Source of the DNA: DASWVC01 sp036401335
GTDB taxonomy: Bacteria > Verrucomicrobiota > Verrucomicrobiia > Chthoniobacterales > JAFAMB01
Direction: 5' to 3'
DNA length: 12,225 nucleotides
Assembly (NCBI GenBank): GCA_036401335.1
Contig: DASWVC010000351.1
Location: forward strand, 1 to 12,225
Part shown: positions 1-7,111 of the stretch, piece after piece
Position numbering within the stretch: the first letter of the stretch is position 1
How the letters are laid out: the number at the start of each line of letters is the position of its first letter
Notes under the pieces: model-generated
The model's database searches: none
What the model saw: only the letters and a program-made list of their open reading frames with translations
Told to the model about the DNA's origin: nothing
Position numbers and translations under genes: made by a program

Positions 1-337
1 AATCCAGGGGCACGGAAACCGTCGCCCCCGGGGCCACGACGCCGGTAATGGCCGAGGAGGCGACGCCCGCTTTCAGGCCCGCGTAGGTGGTGAAGTTGGG
101 GACGTGAAAGCTGAGCCTGGCACTGTCGGGAGCGGCGCTCAAATTGGTCACGGTGACCGTGAAGTGGGCGATTCGTCCGGGTTGAACCGGGTAGGTCGTC
201 GACGACAAGGCGTAGGCAAAGGTCGAGTTAACCGCGGCAAATTGTGCGCGGATTGATAAAGGGGCACACAGCGATAGCACCAGGACCGCAAAACAGATGT
301 TTAGCCATCGTGGCCCTTGGAGAACTTCTGCCAACAC
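1..337 (-). CDS. Partial secreted protein with DUF11-like beta-sandwich repeat (N-terminal part; C-terminus beyond window)
   Basis: The reverse strand is open from the window edge back to about 460. It encodes a hydrophobic signal peptide (core FAVLVLSLCAPL, likely cleavage after SIRA) followed by a beta-rich segment with VQPGRIAHFTVTVTNLS, the look of the first strands of DUF11/CARDB-like repeats found in large exported or surface proteins. About 112 codons are visible; the rest lies to the left. I chose the GTG at 337 because it gives a normal-length signal peptide. An in-frame ATG at 439 would add 34 residues ahead of the hydrophobic core, unusually long but not excluded. Neither start has a convincing ribosome binding site. 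The start choice and family are inference; the signal peptide and open frame are directly visible. Confidence 0.6.
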   Translation of the reverse strand, partial: MLAEVLQGPRWLNICFAVLVLSLCAPLSIRAQFAAVNSTFAYALSSTTYPVQPGRIAHFTVTVTNLSAAPDSARLSFHVPNFTTYAGLKAGVASSAITGVVAPGATVSVPLD

Positions 338-439
338 CGCCTCAGCAGTTAACTGCCTGCGGGCTCCATCGTTAAGAACGGGTGAATGAAATGCCCGTGA
401 ACAAATGCAGGCACCGTTGTCAGCAGAGTTGTGAGTCAT

Positions 440-778
440 GGGATTGGGCCAGGTCAATCGTGATTACGGGATACAAGTATGCTCAAACGATTTTATGATT
501 CATAGCAAAAAGTTTCTGAAGCATCGAATTGGCGGCTCCGGATCGCGGTGGAAAGCTGCCCAAAAAGCTTTTTCTGATGGAATGAATACCGGAATCAAGA
601 CCATCGGCCCAAAAACCCCCTCCCAGAATGCGCAAACCAATCCCGCTGGACGGGTAATGGCGTCCTTTGCAGGAAAGAAACGGGATGCGCCTATGGGGTA
701 GGCTGATCAACGCCAGAAGTTGTTCCTGATCGAGACTCGGGACGCCGCCGCTTGTACCCGCGGCGAATGGCGCGGAAC
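440..778. other. Non-coding stretch between parA stop and the partial secreted gene
   Basis: About 340 bases hold no convincing gene. Short open frames exist on both strands (about 87 and 75 codons), but neither product has recognisable domain character and their codon use is AT-richer than that of the flanking genes. At 746-751 and 760-765 there is a 6-bp perfect hairpin (CGCCGC/GCGGCG, 8-base loop) just beyond the parA stop. It lacks a following T-run on the minus strand, so it is at best a weak or Rho-assisted terminator. The 440-620 part is visibly richer in A and T than its surroundings and could carry the promoter of the minus-strand gene to its left, but I found no well-spaced -35/-10 pair. 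Confidence 0.4.
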
Positions 779-1582
779 TCAGCGCCGGGCGGGTGTCTGG
801 GCGGATGCGGCCCTGGCCCCGCCACGTTCCCGCTGCAGAAATTCCTCCGCCAGTGCGCGGTAAGCCGTCGCACCCACCCCGTTCGGTTCGTACTCCACGA
901 TGGGGCGCCCGAAGCTCGGAGCTTCTCCCAAACGCACGGACCGCGGGATGATGGTTTGAAAGATCAGGTTGGCAAAATGGCGCCGCACCTCGTCCACGAC
1001 CTGCTGACTAAGATTTGTCCTCCCATCGTACATCGTCATGACGATGCCGCCGATGCGCAGTTCCGGGTTAACGCCGCGAATTTGCTCGACGATCTCGGTT
1101 ATTTTGGAAAGGCCCTCCAACGCGAAATACTCGCATTGCAGGGGGATCAGCAAACGGTGGGCGGCAGCCAGCGCGTTTGTCATCAGGATGCCAAGGGACG
1201 GCGGGCAGTCCAGCAAGCCGTAATCAAAAGGCGCCACGGCGACGTAGCCGGTGAGTACTTCCCGCAGCCGGACAAGGTGATTTTCAAGCCGGGCCACCTC
1301 GATTTCCGCGCCGGCAAGGTTCAGGTCCGCCGGAATCACGGAGAGCCGGTCGAAGCGGGTCGGAATAATTTTATCGTGGACCTTCGCATGGCCGATCAAC
1401 ACTTCATAAAGACTTTTGCCGTCCGGATTCTCTAGCCCGAGGGCGCTCGTCGCATTGCCTTGCGGATCGAGGTCGATCAGCAGCACGCGCTTGCCTTTCT
1501 CAGCCAGGCAGGCGGCGAGGTTGACCGCGGTCGTGGTTTTTCCCACGCCGCCTTTCTGGTTGGCCACGGCAAGCAACTTCAT
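779..1582 (-). CDS. parA: ParA/Soj-family chromosome-partitioning ATPase
   Basis: A deviant Walker-type ATPase that binds DNA non-specifically as an ATP dimer and normally segregates chromosome or plasmid origins together with ParB/Spo0J. From the ATG at 1582 the protein has 267 residues. The deviant Walker A is KGGVGKTTT (10-18, signature lysine K10), the IDLDPQGNAT switch is at 36-45, Walker B is LLDCPPS (123-129), and the Soj-type YDGRTNLSQQV segment is at 185-195. The frame extends 21 codons further upstream, but those residues are not ParA-like, while MKLLAVANQKGG is the family's usual N-terminus. The last about 15 residues are a low-complexity basic tail. Unlike most chromosomal par loci, no parB follows: the next 340 bases are non-coding. 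A TTGGTT-N17-TAGACT promoter candidate precedes it. It could be an orphan ParA of another positioning system rather than the origin segregator. Confidence 0.93.
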   Translation of the reverse strand: MKLLAVANQKGGVGKTTTAVNLAACLAEKGKRVLLIDLDPQGNATSALGLENPDGKSLYEVLIGHAKVHDKIIPTRFDRLSVIPADLNLAGAEIEVARLENHLVRLREVLTGYVAVAPFDYGLLDCPPSLGILMTNALAAAHRLLIPLQCEYFALEGLSKITEIVEQIRGVNPELRIGGIVMTMYDGRTNLSQQVVDEVRRHFANLIFQTIIPRSVRLGEAPSFGRPIVEYEPNGVGATAYRALAEEFLQRERGGARAASAQTPARR

Positions 1583-1616
1583 CGGAGCTGCCAGTTCTTC
1601 CGTATGTTGCCCGAGA

Positions 1617-1645
1617 AGTCTAGCGCCGCCTTGCTTTCCAACCAA
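1617..1645 (-). promoter_or_regulatory. Candidate sigma70-type promoter for parA
   Basis: On the minus strand TTGGTT (1645-1640) and TAGACT (1622-1617) are separated by exactly 17 bases, 35 bases ahead of the parA ATG. Matches to consensus are 3/6 and 4/6, so this is plausible rather than strong. Confidence 0.35.
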
Positions 1646-1650
1646 AATAC

Positions 1651-1664
1651 CGCGTCATTACGCG
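1651..1664. promoter_or_regulatory. Inverted repeat CGCGT-CATT-ACGCG in the parA/SNF2 divergent region
   Basis: A 5-bp perfect inverted repeat with a 4-base spacer lies between the two divergent genes, followed directly by a further CGCGTC. It is 10 bases ahead of the SNF2 start and upstream of the parA promoter candidate, so it is placed to act as a shared operator. No binding protein is implied by the sequence. Confidence 0.25.
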
Positions 1665-1674
1665 TCCTCTGGAT

Positions 1675-4600
1675 ATGGGCGACGTTGTGATCACGGAAAG
1701 GCTGCTGATGGATGCAGGCGGATGGCAGGCGATGAAACATGCCAAAGCCCTGTTCCAAATGGGGCGGGTGAGTGCAGCCCGGTACCGTCCGCCCCTTCTC
1801 CAAGGCATGGTGCGTGACGGCGAAACGGATTACCGCGGCGGGCTGAAGGTAAATACCGCGACCGACATCGAAAACCTCTGCTCGTGCCGTCCTTCCCGGG
1901 ATTTCGGGGCCATCTGTGCGCACTCGCTGGCGGTGGGACTCTCCTGGATCGCCTCACGAACCCCGGCGCCCGCGCCCAAGCCGGTCCCGGCGCCGCCGGC
2001 ACGGGTCGGTCCGGAGCTCGTCACAGAGGGCGAAGCGCCACGCTTGGAATTGCAGGTGGTGATCGCGCCCAATTTCGCGGCCACCTGGTCGCGGGATCAA
2101 GTCATGGCCGGATTCGAAGTGGTGCAGAGTGGCCGCCGGATTCTGGCGAGCGCTTTGCCGGTGGACAAGACGTTTGCCTGCACCGGGCCGGAAAAGCAGA
2201 TCCTGGAAGCTGCCCGGCACCTCGGGGCCGGCCGGTTGCCCGGGATGGTGTCCATGTCGCGCGATCATTTCCTGCACGTCCTGGGCCTGCTCACCGGTTT
2301 CCCGCGCGTCACGCTCGGCCGGAATCAACCCGTTAACGTCGCCAGCCAACCGTTTATCCCAGAACTTGTCGCCACGACTGAAACGGACGGCGCCCTCGGG
2401 TTAACCATCCGGATCGGGCCCGGTCAGCTCTTGGTGGGAACCGAAAAGGCCTGGCATTTTCATGACAGCGTTTTTCGCCCGGTAGCCCCAGGGCTGCCGG
2501 CTCCCTACCTGACGCTGTTAAAGGAACCCTTCCGGATGCCGGCGGAGCAGGCTGCGGCCTTTTTGCAAAAGGAACTTCCTGTTCTCCGTGCATTCCTGAA
2601 AACCCCAGACCTCCTTGGCCCGGCTCCAGTCGAGCCCGGGATTCCGGCTGTGCTCGCAACGATCGAGGGTTCCTTGAATCACCTGGCGGCCAAATTGCAG
2701 TTCCGGTACGGCCAGCGCATCGTGACCCATGGCGTGACTTCCCCGCGGGAAGATTTTGTGTATGCCACCGAGCAGGGGCGCCGCGTGCGAAACCTGACTT
2801 TCGAAAAGGAGGCTGCAGAACGGCTGGCACACGCAGGGTTTCAGGGACCCGGCGCGAATGGCGAGTTTGTGCTCAAGGGTGAACGCGCCATCCTGAACTT
2901 CTTCGCGCACGACCTGCCCGGGCTTCAGTTGCGCTGGCAGGTTTCTCTGGGCAGCCGGTTTCAGAATGTAAGCCGCAACCTGGATCGCGCTCAGCCGCGC
3001 CTTGATATCGTCAGCTCCGGCGAAAACTGGTTTGAGTTTACTTTTTCGTTGGAATCGGGGCAGGGGGACCACTTCTCCGCGGCCGAGGTCCAGCGGTTGC
3101 TGCAGTCCGGCCAAAATTCCGTCTCGCGCAACAATGGGCGCAAAGTTGTCTTCGATCCGGAGGCCCTTGCCGAAGTCCAGGCGGCGCTGGTGGACTGCCA
3201 GCCGGACCAGGTACAACCCGGGCGTTACCGCATCCCGTCAAACCAAGCGGCCTTTCTGGACGCAGCGGTGCGCGAACTCGCCGGAGGCACGGTGTCTGGC
3301 AATCCTGCCTGGGACCAGTGGACGGCCCGGCAGCGGCAGTTGGTGCCCCTCACGTCAGTGCCGCTCGGACCACTCACGGACGTGCTGCGCGACTACCAGA
3401 AACAAGGGGTGGCCTGGATGAATTTTATCGGCGCCAACGCGCTTGGCGGCATCCTGGCCGATGAGATGGGCTTGGGAAAAACCTTGCAGGCTCTGGCCTA
3501 CCTTTCAACCCTGCCCGGCCCGTCTCTGGTGGTATGCCCGGCATCCCTGCTGTTCAACTGGCAGCGTGAAGCCCAGCGTTTTGTTCCCGCGATGAAGCTG
3601 CTTGCAATTGAAGGTCCTGACCGGGCCGCGCGGTTCGCCCAGATCCCCAAGACCAACCTGGTTCTGACGAGTTATCCGTTGCTGCGGCGGGACGTGGAAC
3701 GCTACCGGCCCTACGAATTCAGCGCCGTCGTGCTGGACGAGGCCAACCACATCAAGAATCCGGACACGCAGAATGCGCACGCAGCCCTCGCCCTCCGCGG
3801 ACGGCATCGTTTTGTGCTGACGGGCACGCCGGTCGAAAATTCGGTTCGTGACCTGTGGTCGCTGATGAACTTTGTGCTTCCCGGTTACCTGGGTAGCCGG
3901 GAAGATTTCCGGGAACGCTACGAGTTGCCTATCGCCCGGGGCGCCCCTGCCGAAGGCGCGCGGCTCGCCCGCCGCCTCCGGCCGGTCATGCTGCGCCGCT
4001 TGAAAAAGGATGTCGTGAAAGAATTGCCGGGTAAAATTGAGCAGGTTGCCCTCTGCGAACTCTCCGGCGCCCAACGGGAATTGTACGACAAATTGCACCG
4101 GGAAGGCCGTCGGAAAATTGAAAGCCTCGAAACCAAAGGGGCTGGCCAGGCGCGCATGGCGATGCTCACCGTGCTTCTGCGGCTCCGACAGGTGTGTTGC
4201 GACGTGCGCCTGCTGGATGCGGCGCAGCCGGCAGCTTCAGCCAAGGTCGACCTTCTTTTGGAATTGCTCGAAGAGGCCCTTGATGGTGGCCACCGCGTGT
4301 TGGTTTTTTCCCAATTCGTCACCATGCTCAAACTCTTGCGCACAGAGCTGGAAAGCCGGGGCATCGGCTACGCCTACCTTGATGGCTCAACCAAGCAGCG
4401 CAGCGTCGAAATTGACCGGTTTCAGCAGGACGAATCCTTGCCGGTGTTCCTGATCAGCCTGAAGGCCGGCGGCGTGGGTTTGAACTTGTCCGCCGCAGAC
4501 ACGGTGTTTCATTTTGATCCTTGGTGGAATCCCGCCGTCGAAGATCAGGCCACGGACCGCGCCCATCGCATCGGGCAAACACGGGTCGTAACTTCCTACA

Positions 4601-4743
4601 AGCTAATCGCGCGTGACACCGTAGAAGAAAAAATTATCCGTCTCCAGGAGAAAAAACGGGACGTAACGGAAGCCATGCTGGACAGCGAAGAACCCCTCAT
4701 GACCGGACTTAGTTTGGAGGAGATTGCCGGGCTGCTGTCCTGA
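1675..4743 (+). CDS. SWIM zinc-finger SNF2-family DEAD/H helicase (HepA/RapA-like)
   Basis: A 1022-residue Snf2-type double-stranded-DNA translocase ATPase of the bacterial SWIM-SNF2 type. An N-terminal SWIM finger is visible as C69-x-C71-x9-C81-x-H83. A long middle region (about 100-565) corresponds to the bacterial SNF2-associated part. The ATPase core has motif I DEMGLGKT (596-603), motif II DEAN (688-691, where many bacterial members have DEAQ or DEAH), motif III TGTP (716-719), motif V around LKAGGVGLNLS (929-939) and motif VI DRAHRIGQ (961-968). It ends soon after, without the extra C-terminal domains of RapA. The ATG at 1675 lacks a clear ribosome binding site, but no in-frame alternative fits better. 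It is divergent from parA with 92 bases between starts. Remodelling of DNA- or RNA-polymerase-bound complexes is the family expectation; the substrate is unknown. Confidence 0.93.
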   Translation: MGDVVITERLLMDAGGWQAMKHAKALFQMGRVSAARYRPPLLQGMVRDGETDYRGGLKVNTATDIENLCSCRPSRDFGAICAHSLAVGLSWIASRTPAPAPKPVPAPPARVGPELVTEGEAPRLELQVVIAPNFAATWSRDQVMAGFEVVQSGRRILASALPVDKTFACTGPEKQILEAARHLGAGRLPGMVSMSRDHFLHVLGLLTGFPRVTLGRNQPVNVASQPFIPELVATTETDGALGLTIRIGPGQLLVGTEKAWHFHDSVFRPVAPGLPAPYLTLLKEPFRMPAEQAAAFLQKELPVLRAFLKTPDLLGPAPVEPGIPAVLATIEGSLNHLAAKLQFRYGQRIVTHGVTSPREDFVYATEQGRRVRNLTFEKEAAERLAHAGFQGPGANGEFVLKGERAILNFFAHDLPGLQLRWQVSLGSRFQNVSRNLDRAQPRLDIVSSGENWFEFTFSLESGQGDHFSAAEVQRLLQSGQNSVSRNNGRKVVFDPEALAEVQAALVDCQPDQVQPGRYRIPSNQAAFLDAAVRELAGGTVSGNPAWDQWTARQRQLVPLTSVPLGPLTDVLRDYQKQGVAWMNFIGANALGGILADEMGLGKTLQALAYLSTLPGPSLVVCPASLLFNWQREAQRFVPAMKLLAIEGPDRAARFAQIPKTNLVLTSYPLLRRDVERYRPYEFSAVVLDEANHIKNPDTQNAHAALALRGRHRFVLTGTPVENSVRDLWSLMNFVLPGYLGSREDFRERYELPIARGAPAEGARLARRLRPVMLRRLKKDVVKELPGKIEQVALCELSGAQRELYDKLHREGRRKIESLETKGAGQARMAMLTVLLRLRQVCCDVRLLDAAQPAASAKVDLLLELLEEALDGGHRVLVFSQFVTMLKLLRTELESRGIGYAYLDGSTKQRSVEIDRFQQDESLPVFLISLKAGGVGLNLSAADTVFHFDPWWNPAVEDQATDRAHRIGQTRVVTSYKLIARDTVEEKIIRLQEKKRDVTEAMLDSEEPLMTGLSLEEIAGLLS

Positions 4744-4935
4744 GCGCTCTGCGTTTCAGGCGTTGGAGACCGTCAATTCGCCTTGTTTTATGCTCGGGGG
4801 ACACGCGACCCTACCGGAGCGCCGTGCACGGCCCACTCGATACCCGGGTCGGCGGGAGTCGACCCCACCTGCCGTCTGTCTGCACGGAGGATCTTGTCGT
4901 TGTGTGCGTGGCGGACCGGGCGTACCCTTTTTAGA

Positions 4936-5380
4936 ATGAATCGTTCTTCCCGGTTCTTTCCCTTCGCTGTGTGCACGCTGCTGGCGCTTTGTCATTGCCC
5001 GCTGCTCGCGCAGGACTGGGCGAAGGCAAAGCTCGAACAGAGCAGCCGCGGCACCGGGAGTACGTGCCGATAAAGCACGAGGGGCGCACGACGGCCACGC
5101 TGGTGGTTTATCCAGAGGTAAAGGACCAGGCGCCGGTTGTCGTCCTGATCCACGAAATCTTCGGGCTGAGCGACTGGATGAAACTGCAAGCGGACGGGCT
5201 GGCAGCGCAGGGATACATCGTGGTGGTGCCGGACCTGGTGAGCGGGCTGAGCGCGAACGGCAAGCTCTTTGCGGCGGGCTTCTGCTGGGGGGCGGCAAGG
5301 CTTTTGCGTTTGCAACGCACCGCCAGGATTTAAGCGCGGCGTTCGTGTTCTACGGACCGCCTCCGGCGCGGGCGGCGTGA
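4936..5380 (+). pseudogene. Decayed dienelactone hydrolase family gene (alpha/beta hydrolase) with signal peptide
   Basis: Pieces of one exported dienelactone hydrolase are spread over three frames. The ATG at 4936 starts a good signal peptide (CTLLALCHCPLLAQ). A frameshift near 5050 moves the homology to a second frame with REYVPIKHEGRT, VVVLIHEIFGLSDW and GYIVVVPDLVSG. About 40-45 residues usually present between the DLVSG strand and the nucleophile elbow are missing near 5245, where the sequence jumps to NGKLFAAGFCWGG. A second frameshift inside the G-run at 5287-5292 then moves to a third frame (AFAFATHRQDLSAAFVFYGPPP) before TGA at 5378. The nucleophile motif GFCWG survives; the downstream catalytic Asp and His regions are absent. 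The frameshifts, deletion and stop together argue for real decay rather than one sequencing error. The 192 bases between the SNF2 stop and this start show no gene. Confidence 0.8.
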
Positions 5381-5407
5381 TCCCCGACAGGATCAAGGGC
5401 GGCGTGC

Positions 5408-5704
5408 CCGGACCTGCCCACGTACGCTTTCTTCGCCTACGGGCACTACGAAGGCATTCCCCGCGTGCTTGACTTGATGGATAAGCACGGCGTCAAGCTC
5501 AGCTCGTTCATGATCGGCAAGGCGGTCGAGACCTCTCCGGACATCACCCGGGAAATCGTGCGCCGCGGCCATGAGGCCGCTGCCCATGGTTGGATCTAGA
5601 GCAACTCCTACCAACTCCCGGAAGATGGGGAGAAGCGCTTCATCGCCCTGGCGAGATTCGTGCATGTCAACGAACGTTGGACGCGCTCCATCGCCGCTAA
5701 CTGA
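5408..5704 (+). pseudogene. Polysaccharide deacetylase (NodB-homology) gene fragment
   Basis: In the same frame that ends the hydrolase remnant, reading resumes past the TGA with FAYGHYEGIPRVLDLMDKHG, SSFMIGKAVETSPDI and EIVRRGHEAAAHGW. This is the characteristic core of carbohydrate esterase family 4/NodB-type deacetylases, including the metal-binding H-x-x-x-H region as GHEAAAHG. It is cut by an in-frame TAG at 5597, where family members continue with a Trp-containing loop. Beyond it the frame goes on with YQLPEDGEKRFIA to a TGA at 5702. Both the N-terminal strand with the catalytic Asp pair and the C-terminal half of the roughly 300-residue domain are missing. It is therefore an internal fragment, not a working enzyme, apparently fused by deletion to the hydrolase remnant on its left. 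Confidence 0.72.
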
Positions 5705-5766
5705 CGCATTGCCATCAAGACGGGCGTGGACTGGCCCGATTGCTTATCTCGACGTAGGGTGCCACG

Positions 5767-6081
5767 GTGATCAATCTGTTCGATGACCTCCCCGGTCAGG
5801 CAGACGAAGAACTCTTCACCGAGTTGCTCCGGCGGGAGGGCGTGCGAATCGAGCGGATCGTTTCGACGGGCCAGTCCACGCCTGTGAACAAACCCTGCCA
5901 TCAGCCCTACGACGAGTGGGTCCTGCTCGTCTCCGGCTCGGCCGGCCTATGGATCGAGGGAGAAGGCGAACACGAGCTCAGGCCGGGTGACTGTCTCCTG
6001 ATCCCTTCTCGTCGTCCCCATCGGGTAACGTGGACGGCGAAAGACGAGCCTACCGTTTGGCTGGCCGTACACTTCTCCTGA
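5767..6081 (+). CDS. Small cupin-domain protein
   Basis: A 104-residue single-domain cupin starting at GTG 5767, with a weak GTAGGG element about 8-10 bases upstream. The N-terminus INLFDDLPG...EELFTELL and the core IERIVSTGQSTP match the common short bacterial cupins annotated only as cupin-2 proteins. Motif 1 residues are H45 and E50 (HQPYDEWVLLVSGSAGLW) and motif 2 is GDCLLIPSRRPHRV with H85; a last histidine is at 102. These would form the usual metal site, though the first motif has fewer histidines than classical G(X)5HXH cupins. The substrate is unknown. It looks intact despite sitting right behind two gene remnants. The overlapping minus-strand frames have no family character. Confidence 0.85.
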   Translation: MINLFDDLPGQADEELFTELLRREGVRIERIVSTGQSTPVNKPCHQPYDEWVLLVSGSAGLWIEGEGEHELRPGDCLLIPSRRPHRVTWTAKDEPTVWLAVHFS

Positions 6082-6276
6082 TGCTGCATGGCTCGCGTGA
6101 ACGACCGCTCCCGGCTGGGCGAGATCGCAGGCCCTCGATGCCGAGCTGGCCCGGGAGGGTGCAGCTGCAGGCCTTGCGGGCGCCCGCGCCAGGATTAAGC
6201 GAACCCTGAACGCCGTTGAGTCACACCGCTAGGTCTGGCGGGGCGCCACCCACCAGGGCCACCAAGGGTGCAGCCG
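6082..6276. other. Unassigned stretch with a short open frame, possible gene remnant
   Basis: On the plus strand 6101-6232 is open without a start codon. It encodes an alanine-rich, helix-prone tail (LDAELAREGAAAGLAGARAR, then IKRTLNAVESHR) ending in TAG. It could be the eroded C-terminus of another gene in this decay zone, but I do not recognise a family. The stretch also holds a short GC-rich palindrome around 6178-6187 (GCGGGCGCCCGC). No terminator with a T-run is visible after the tRNA on the minus strand. Confidence 0.2.
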
Positions 6277-6350
6277 CGCGCCCGGCAGGACTCGAACCTG
6301 CGACCGCACGATTAGAAATCGCGTGCTCTATCCGGCTGAGCTACGGGCGC
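6277..6350 (-). tRNA. tRNA-Arg (anticodon UCU)
   Basis: The reverse strand folds into a complete cloverleaf: 7-bp acceptor GCGCCCG/CGGGCGC, D stem GCTC/GAGC, anticodon stem CGCGA/TCGTG with loop TTTCTAA, 5-base variable loop, and T arm GCAGG-TTCGAAT-CCTGC. Anticodon TCT reads AGA/AGG. The discriminator is G, which is accepted for arginine tRNAs. The genome does not encode the 3' CCA here (the next bases are CGG), so the CCA-adding enzyme is required. A CATAGT -10-like hexamer lies at 6367-6362, about 12 bases ahead of the tRNA 5' end. Confidence 0.95.
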
Positions 6351-6511
6351 TTTCAGCAGGGAACTATGCCGCGGAGGGACGAAAGGAAGTTCCGGTTCGG
6401 CCCCGTGTAGTATGGCCAGGGTCGCGGCCGAGGCAACGAAAAACGCCTGGCACGCTTCCTGCCAATGGTCACGCGGGCCTGCTGAACGCGGCCTGACCCG
6501 TGCCGTTAGTA

Positions 6512-6736
6512 TCACTCCCTGGTGATGAACTTAGGGGGCCAATCCAACCGGCCGCCGCGTTCGTGAACGTGCAACAGCGCGTCCGTGCAAAGTTGAAAAA
6601 AGTGGCTGCGGTCCTTGAACCCGAATTCCCGTACAACCCGTTCCAAGGCGTCGAGGTTGTGAAGGCGGACGCTGGTGGTTCGTTTGCCGTTTGGCATCAC
6701 CTTGTGTACCGGGGCCGGTTCCATAATCATGTCCAT
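6512..6736 (-). CDS. Small ribbon-helix-helix-like protein, hypothetical
   Basis: A 74-residue frame with several possible ATG starts (6736, 6730, 6724 and 6697), none with a good ribosome binding site. The segment KRTTSVRLHNLDALERVVRE followed by FGFKDRSHFFQLCTDALLHV has the strand-helix-helix rhythm of MetJ/Arc/CopG proteins: a basic-polar strand with alternating T-S-R, then two helices. It ends in DWPPKFITRE. Such proteins bind DNA as dimers and often serve as antitoxins or plasmid and phage regulators, but no toxin gene is adjacent. Another open frame covers much of this stretch but encodes proline- and histidine-rich noise. The ATG at 6697 would give a compact 61-residue protein. Family is inferred from pattern only. 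Confidence 0.5.
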   Translation of the reverse strand: MDMIMEPAPVHKVMPNGKRTTSVRLHNLDALERVVREFGFKDRSHFFQLCTDALLHVHERGGRLDWPPKFITRE

Positions 6737-6861
6737 AACAGGGAGTGCGCTTGTTGTGAGTCCATCCGCTGCCCGGCGTGGCTGGGTTAGGGCAGCAGTC
6801 CTGGGCGTTTAGACGCCAGGCCCGCGGTATTCCTTCAATCGGAGTTGATGCGACAAAATGA

Positions 6862-6889
6862 TTGCACCCTGGCCGGCAACCGCTATCAT
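6862..6889 (+). promoter_or_regulatory. Candidate promoter of the leader RNA and the downstream operon
   Basis: TTGCAC (6862-6867), a 16-base spacer and TATCAT (6884-6889, 5/6 to the -10 consensus) would start transcription near 6896, immediately before the structured leader. The -35 match is only 3/6; the position relative to the leader supports it. Confidence 0.4.
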
Positions 6890-6895
6890 GTGCGG

Positions 6896-7070
6896 CTGTG
6901 GTCGGAGCCTTGGTAAAAATTACCTCATCCCCAATGCCGGCAATGGCGTTGTGTGGTAAGGCCATGCTCTGGCACCAGAATCGCCCGCCCGAGGTGGGGA
7001 TCTCGTAAAACCAAGGTAACAACAGATTTACGAAAACCCCACCGCTGCAACGCAGCGATGGGGTTTTTTT
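6896..7070 (+). ncRNA. Structured 5' leader with alternative terminator/antiterminator folds (candidate riboswitch or attenuator)
   Basis: Fold A has CCTTGGT (6908-6914) with ACCAAGG (7010-7016), ACCTC (6922-6926) with GAGGT (6991-6995), GGCG (6945-6948) with CGCC (6982-6985), TGGT (6954-6957) with ACCA (6974-6977), and GCCA/TGGC (6961-6964/6970-6973) closing a 5-base loop. This is a long rod that leaves the terminator at 7037-7063 free to form. Fold B pairs GGTGGGG (6993-6999) with CCCCACC (7037-7043) and TCGTAAA (7003-7009) with TTTACGA (7027-7033), two perfect 7-bp helices split by a 3x3 internal loop. Fold B consumes the 5' arm of the terminator and one strand of fold A. Thermodynamics were not computed. 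I see none of the TPP, FMN, cobalamin, glycine, SAM-I or T-box hallmarks. The alternative is a free small RNA ending at 7070. Confidence 0.5.
7033..7070 (+). terminator. Intrinsic terminator upstream of the small gene
   Basis: Stem CCCCACCGCTGC (7037-7048) with GCAGCGATGGGG (7052-7063) has one C-A mismatch and loop AAC, and is followed by seven T (7064-7070) and preceded by AAAA. It is canonical for the plus strand; the AAAA side gives weak terminator character on the minus strand as well. It stands 41 bases ahead of the first start codon of the operon. Confidence 0.85.
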
Positions 7071-7100
7071 ATGGTCCCGACCGCGCCGGGTAAACTTAGA

Positions 7101-7105
7101 AAGGA
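7101..7105 (+). promoter_or_regulatory. Ribosome binding site of the 51-codon gene
   Basis: AAGGA with 6 bases to the ATG at 7112 is the clearest Shine-Dalgarno in the window and is the main reason to accept the small gene. Confidence 0.6.
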
Positions 7106-7111
7106 AGACTG

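Noticed and set aside
438..710. Overlapping small open frames in the gap between parA and the partial secreted gene
   Set aside because: No ribosome binding site, no family likeness, AT-rich codon use and mutual overlap on opposite strands.
752..1435. Plus-strand open frame of 227 codons opposite parA
   Set aside because: It is the antisense shadow of a clearly recognised ParA gene and has no family resemblance.
4756..5396. Minus-strand open frames over the hydrolase remnant
   Set aside because: Arginine/proline-rich translations typical of antisense GC-rich DNA; the plus strand carries clear hydrolase motifs.
6216..6515. Short open frames on both strands over the tRNA, with peptides like ARPAGLEPATARLEI and PVAQPDRARDF
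   Set aside because: These are well-known false proteins made by translating tRNA genes; the cloverleaf explains the sequence.
6991..7005. T-box-like string GGTGGGGATCTCG ahead of the terminator
   Set aside because: It only loosely resembles the GGGTGGNACCGCG T-box, has an extra base, lacks the bulge that binds the tRNA end (the strand is fully paired in the antiterminator), and no Stem I specifier features are visible upstream.
6531..7022. Minus-strand open frame of 163 codons across the leader and the small RHH-like gene
   Set aside because: Its product is proline-, histidine- and cysteine-rich noise without domain character, and it conflicts with the better RHH-like frame and the structured leader.
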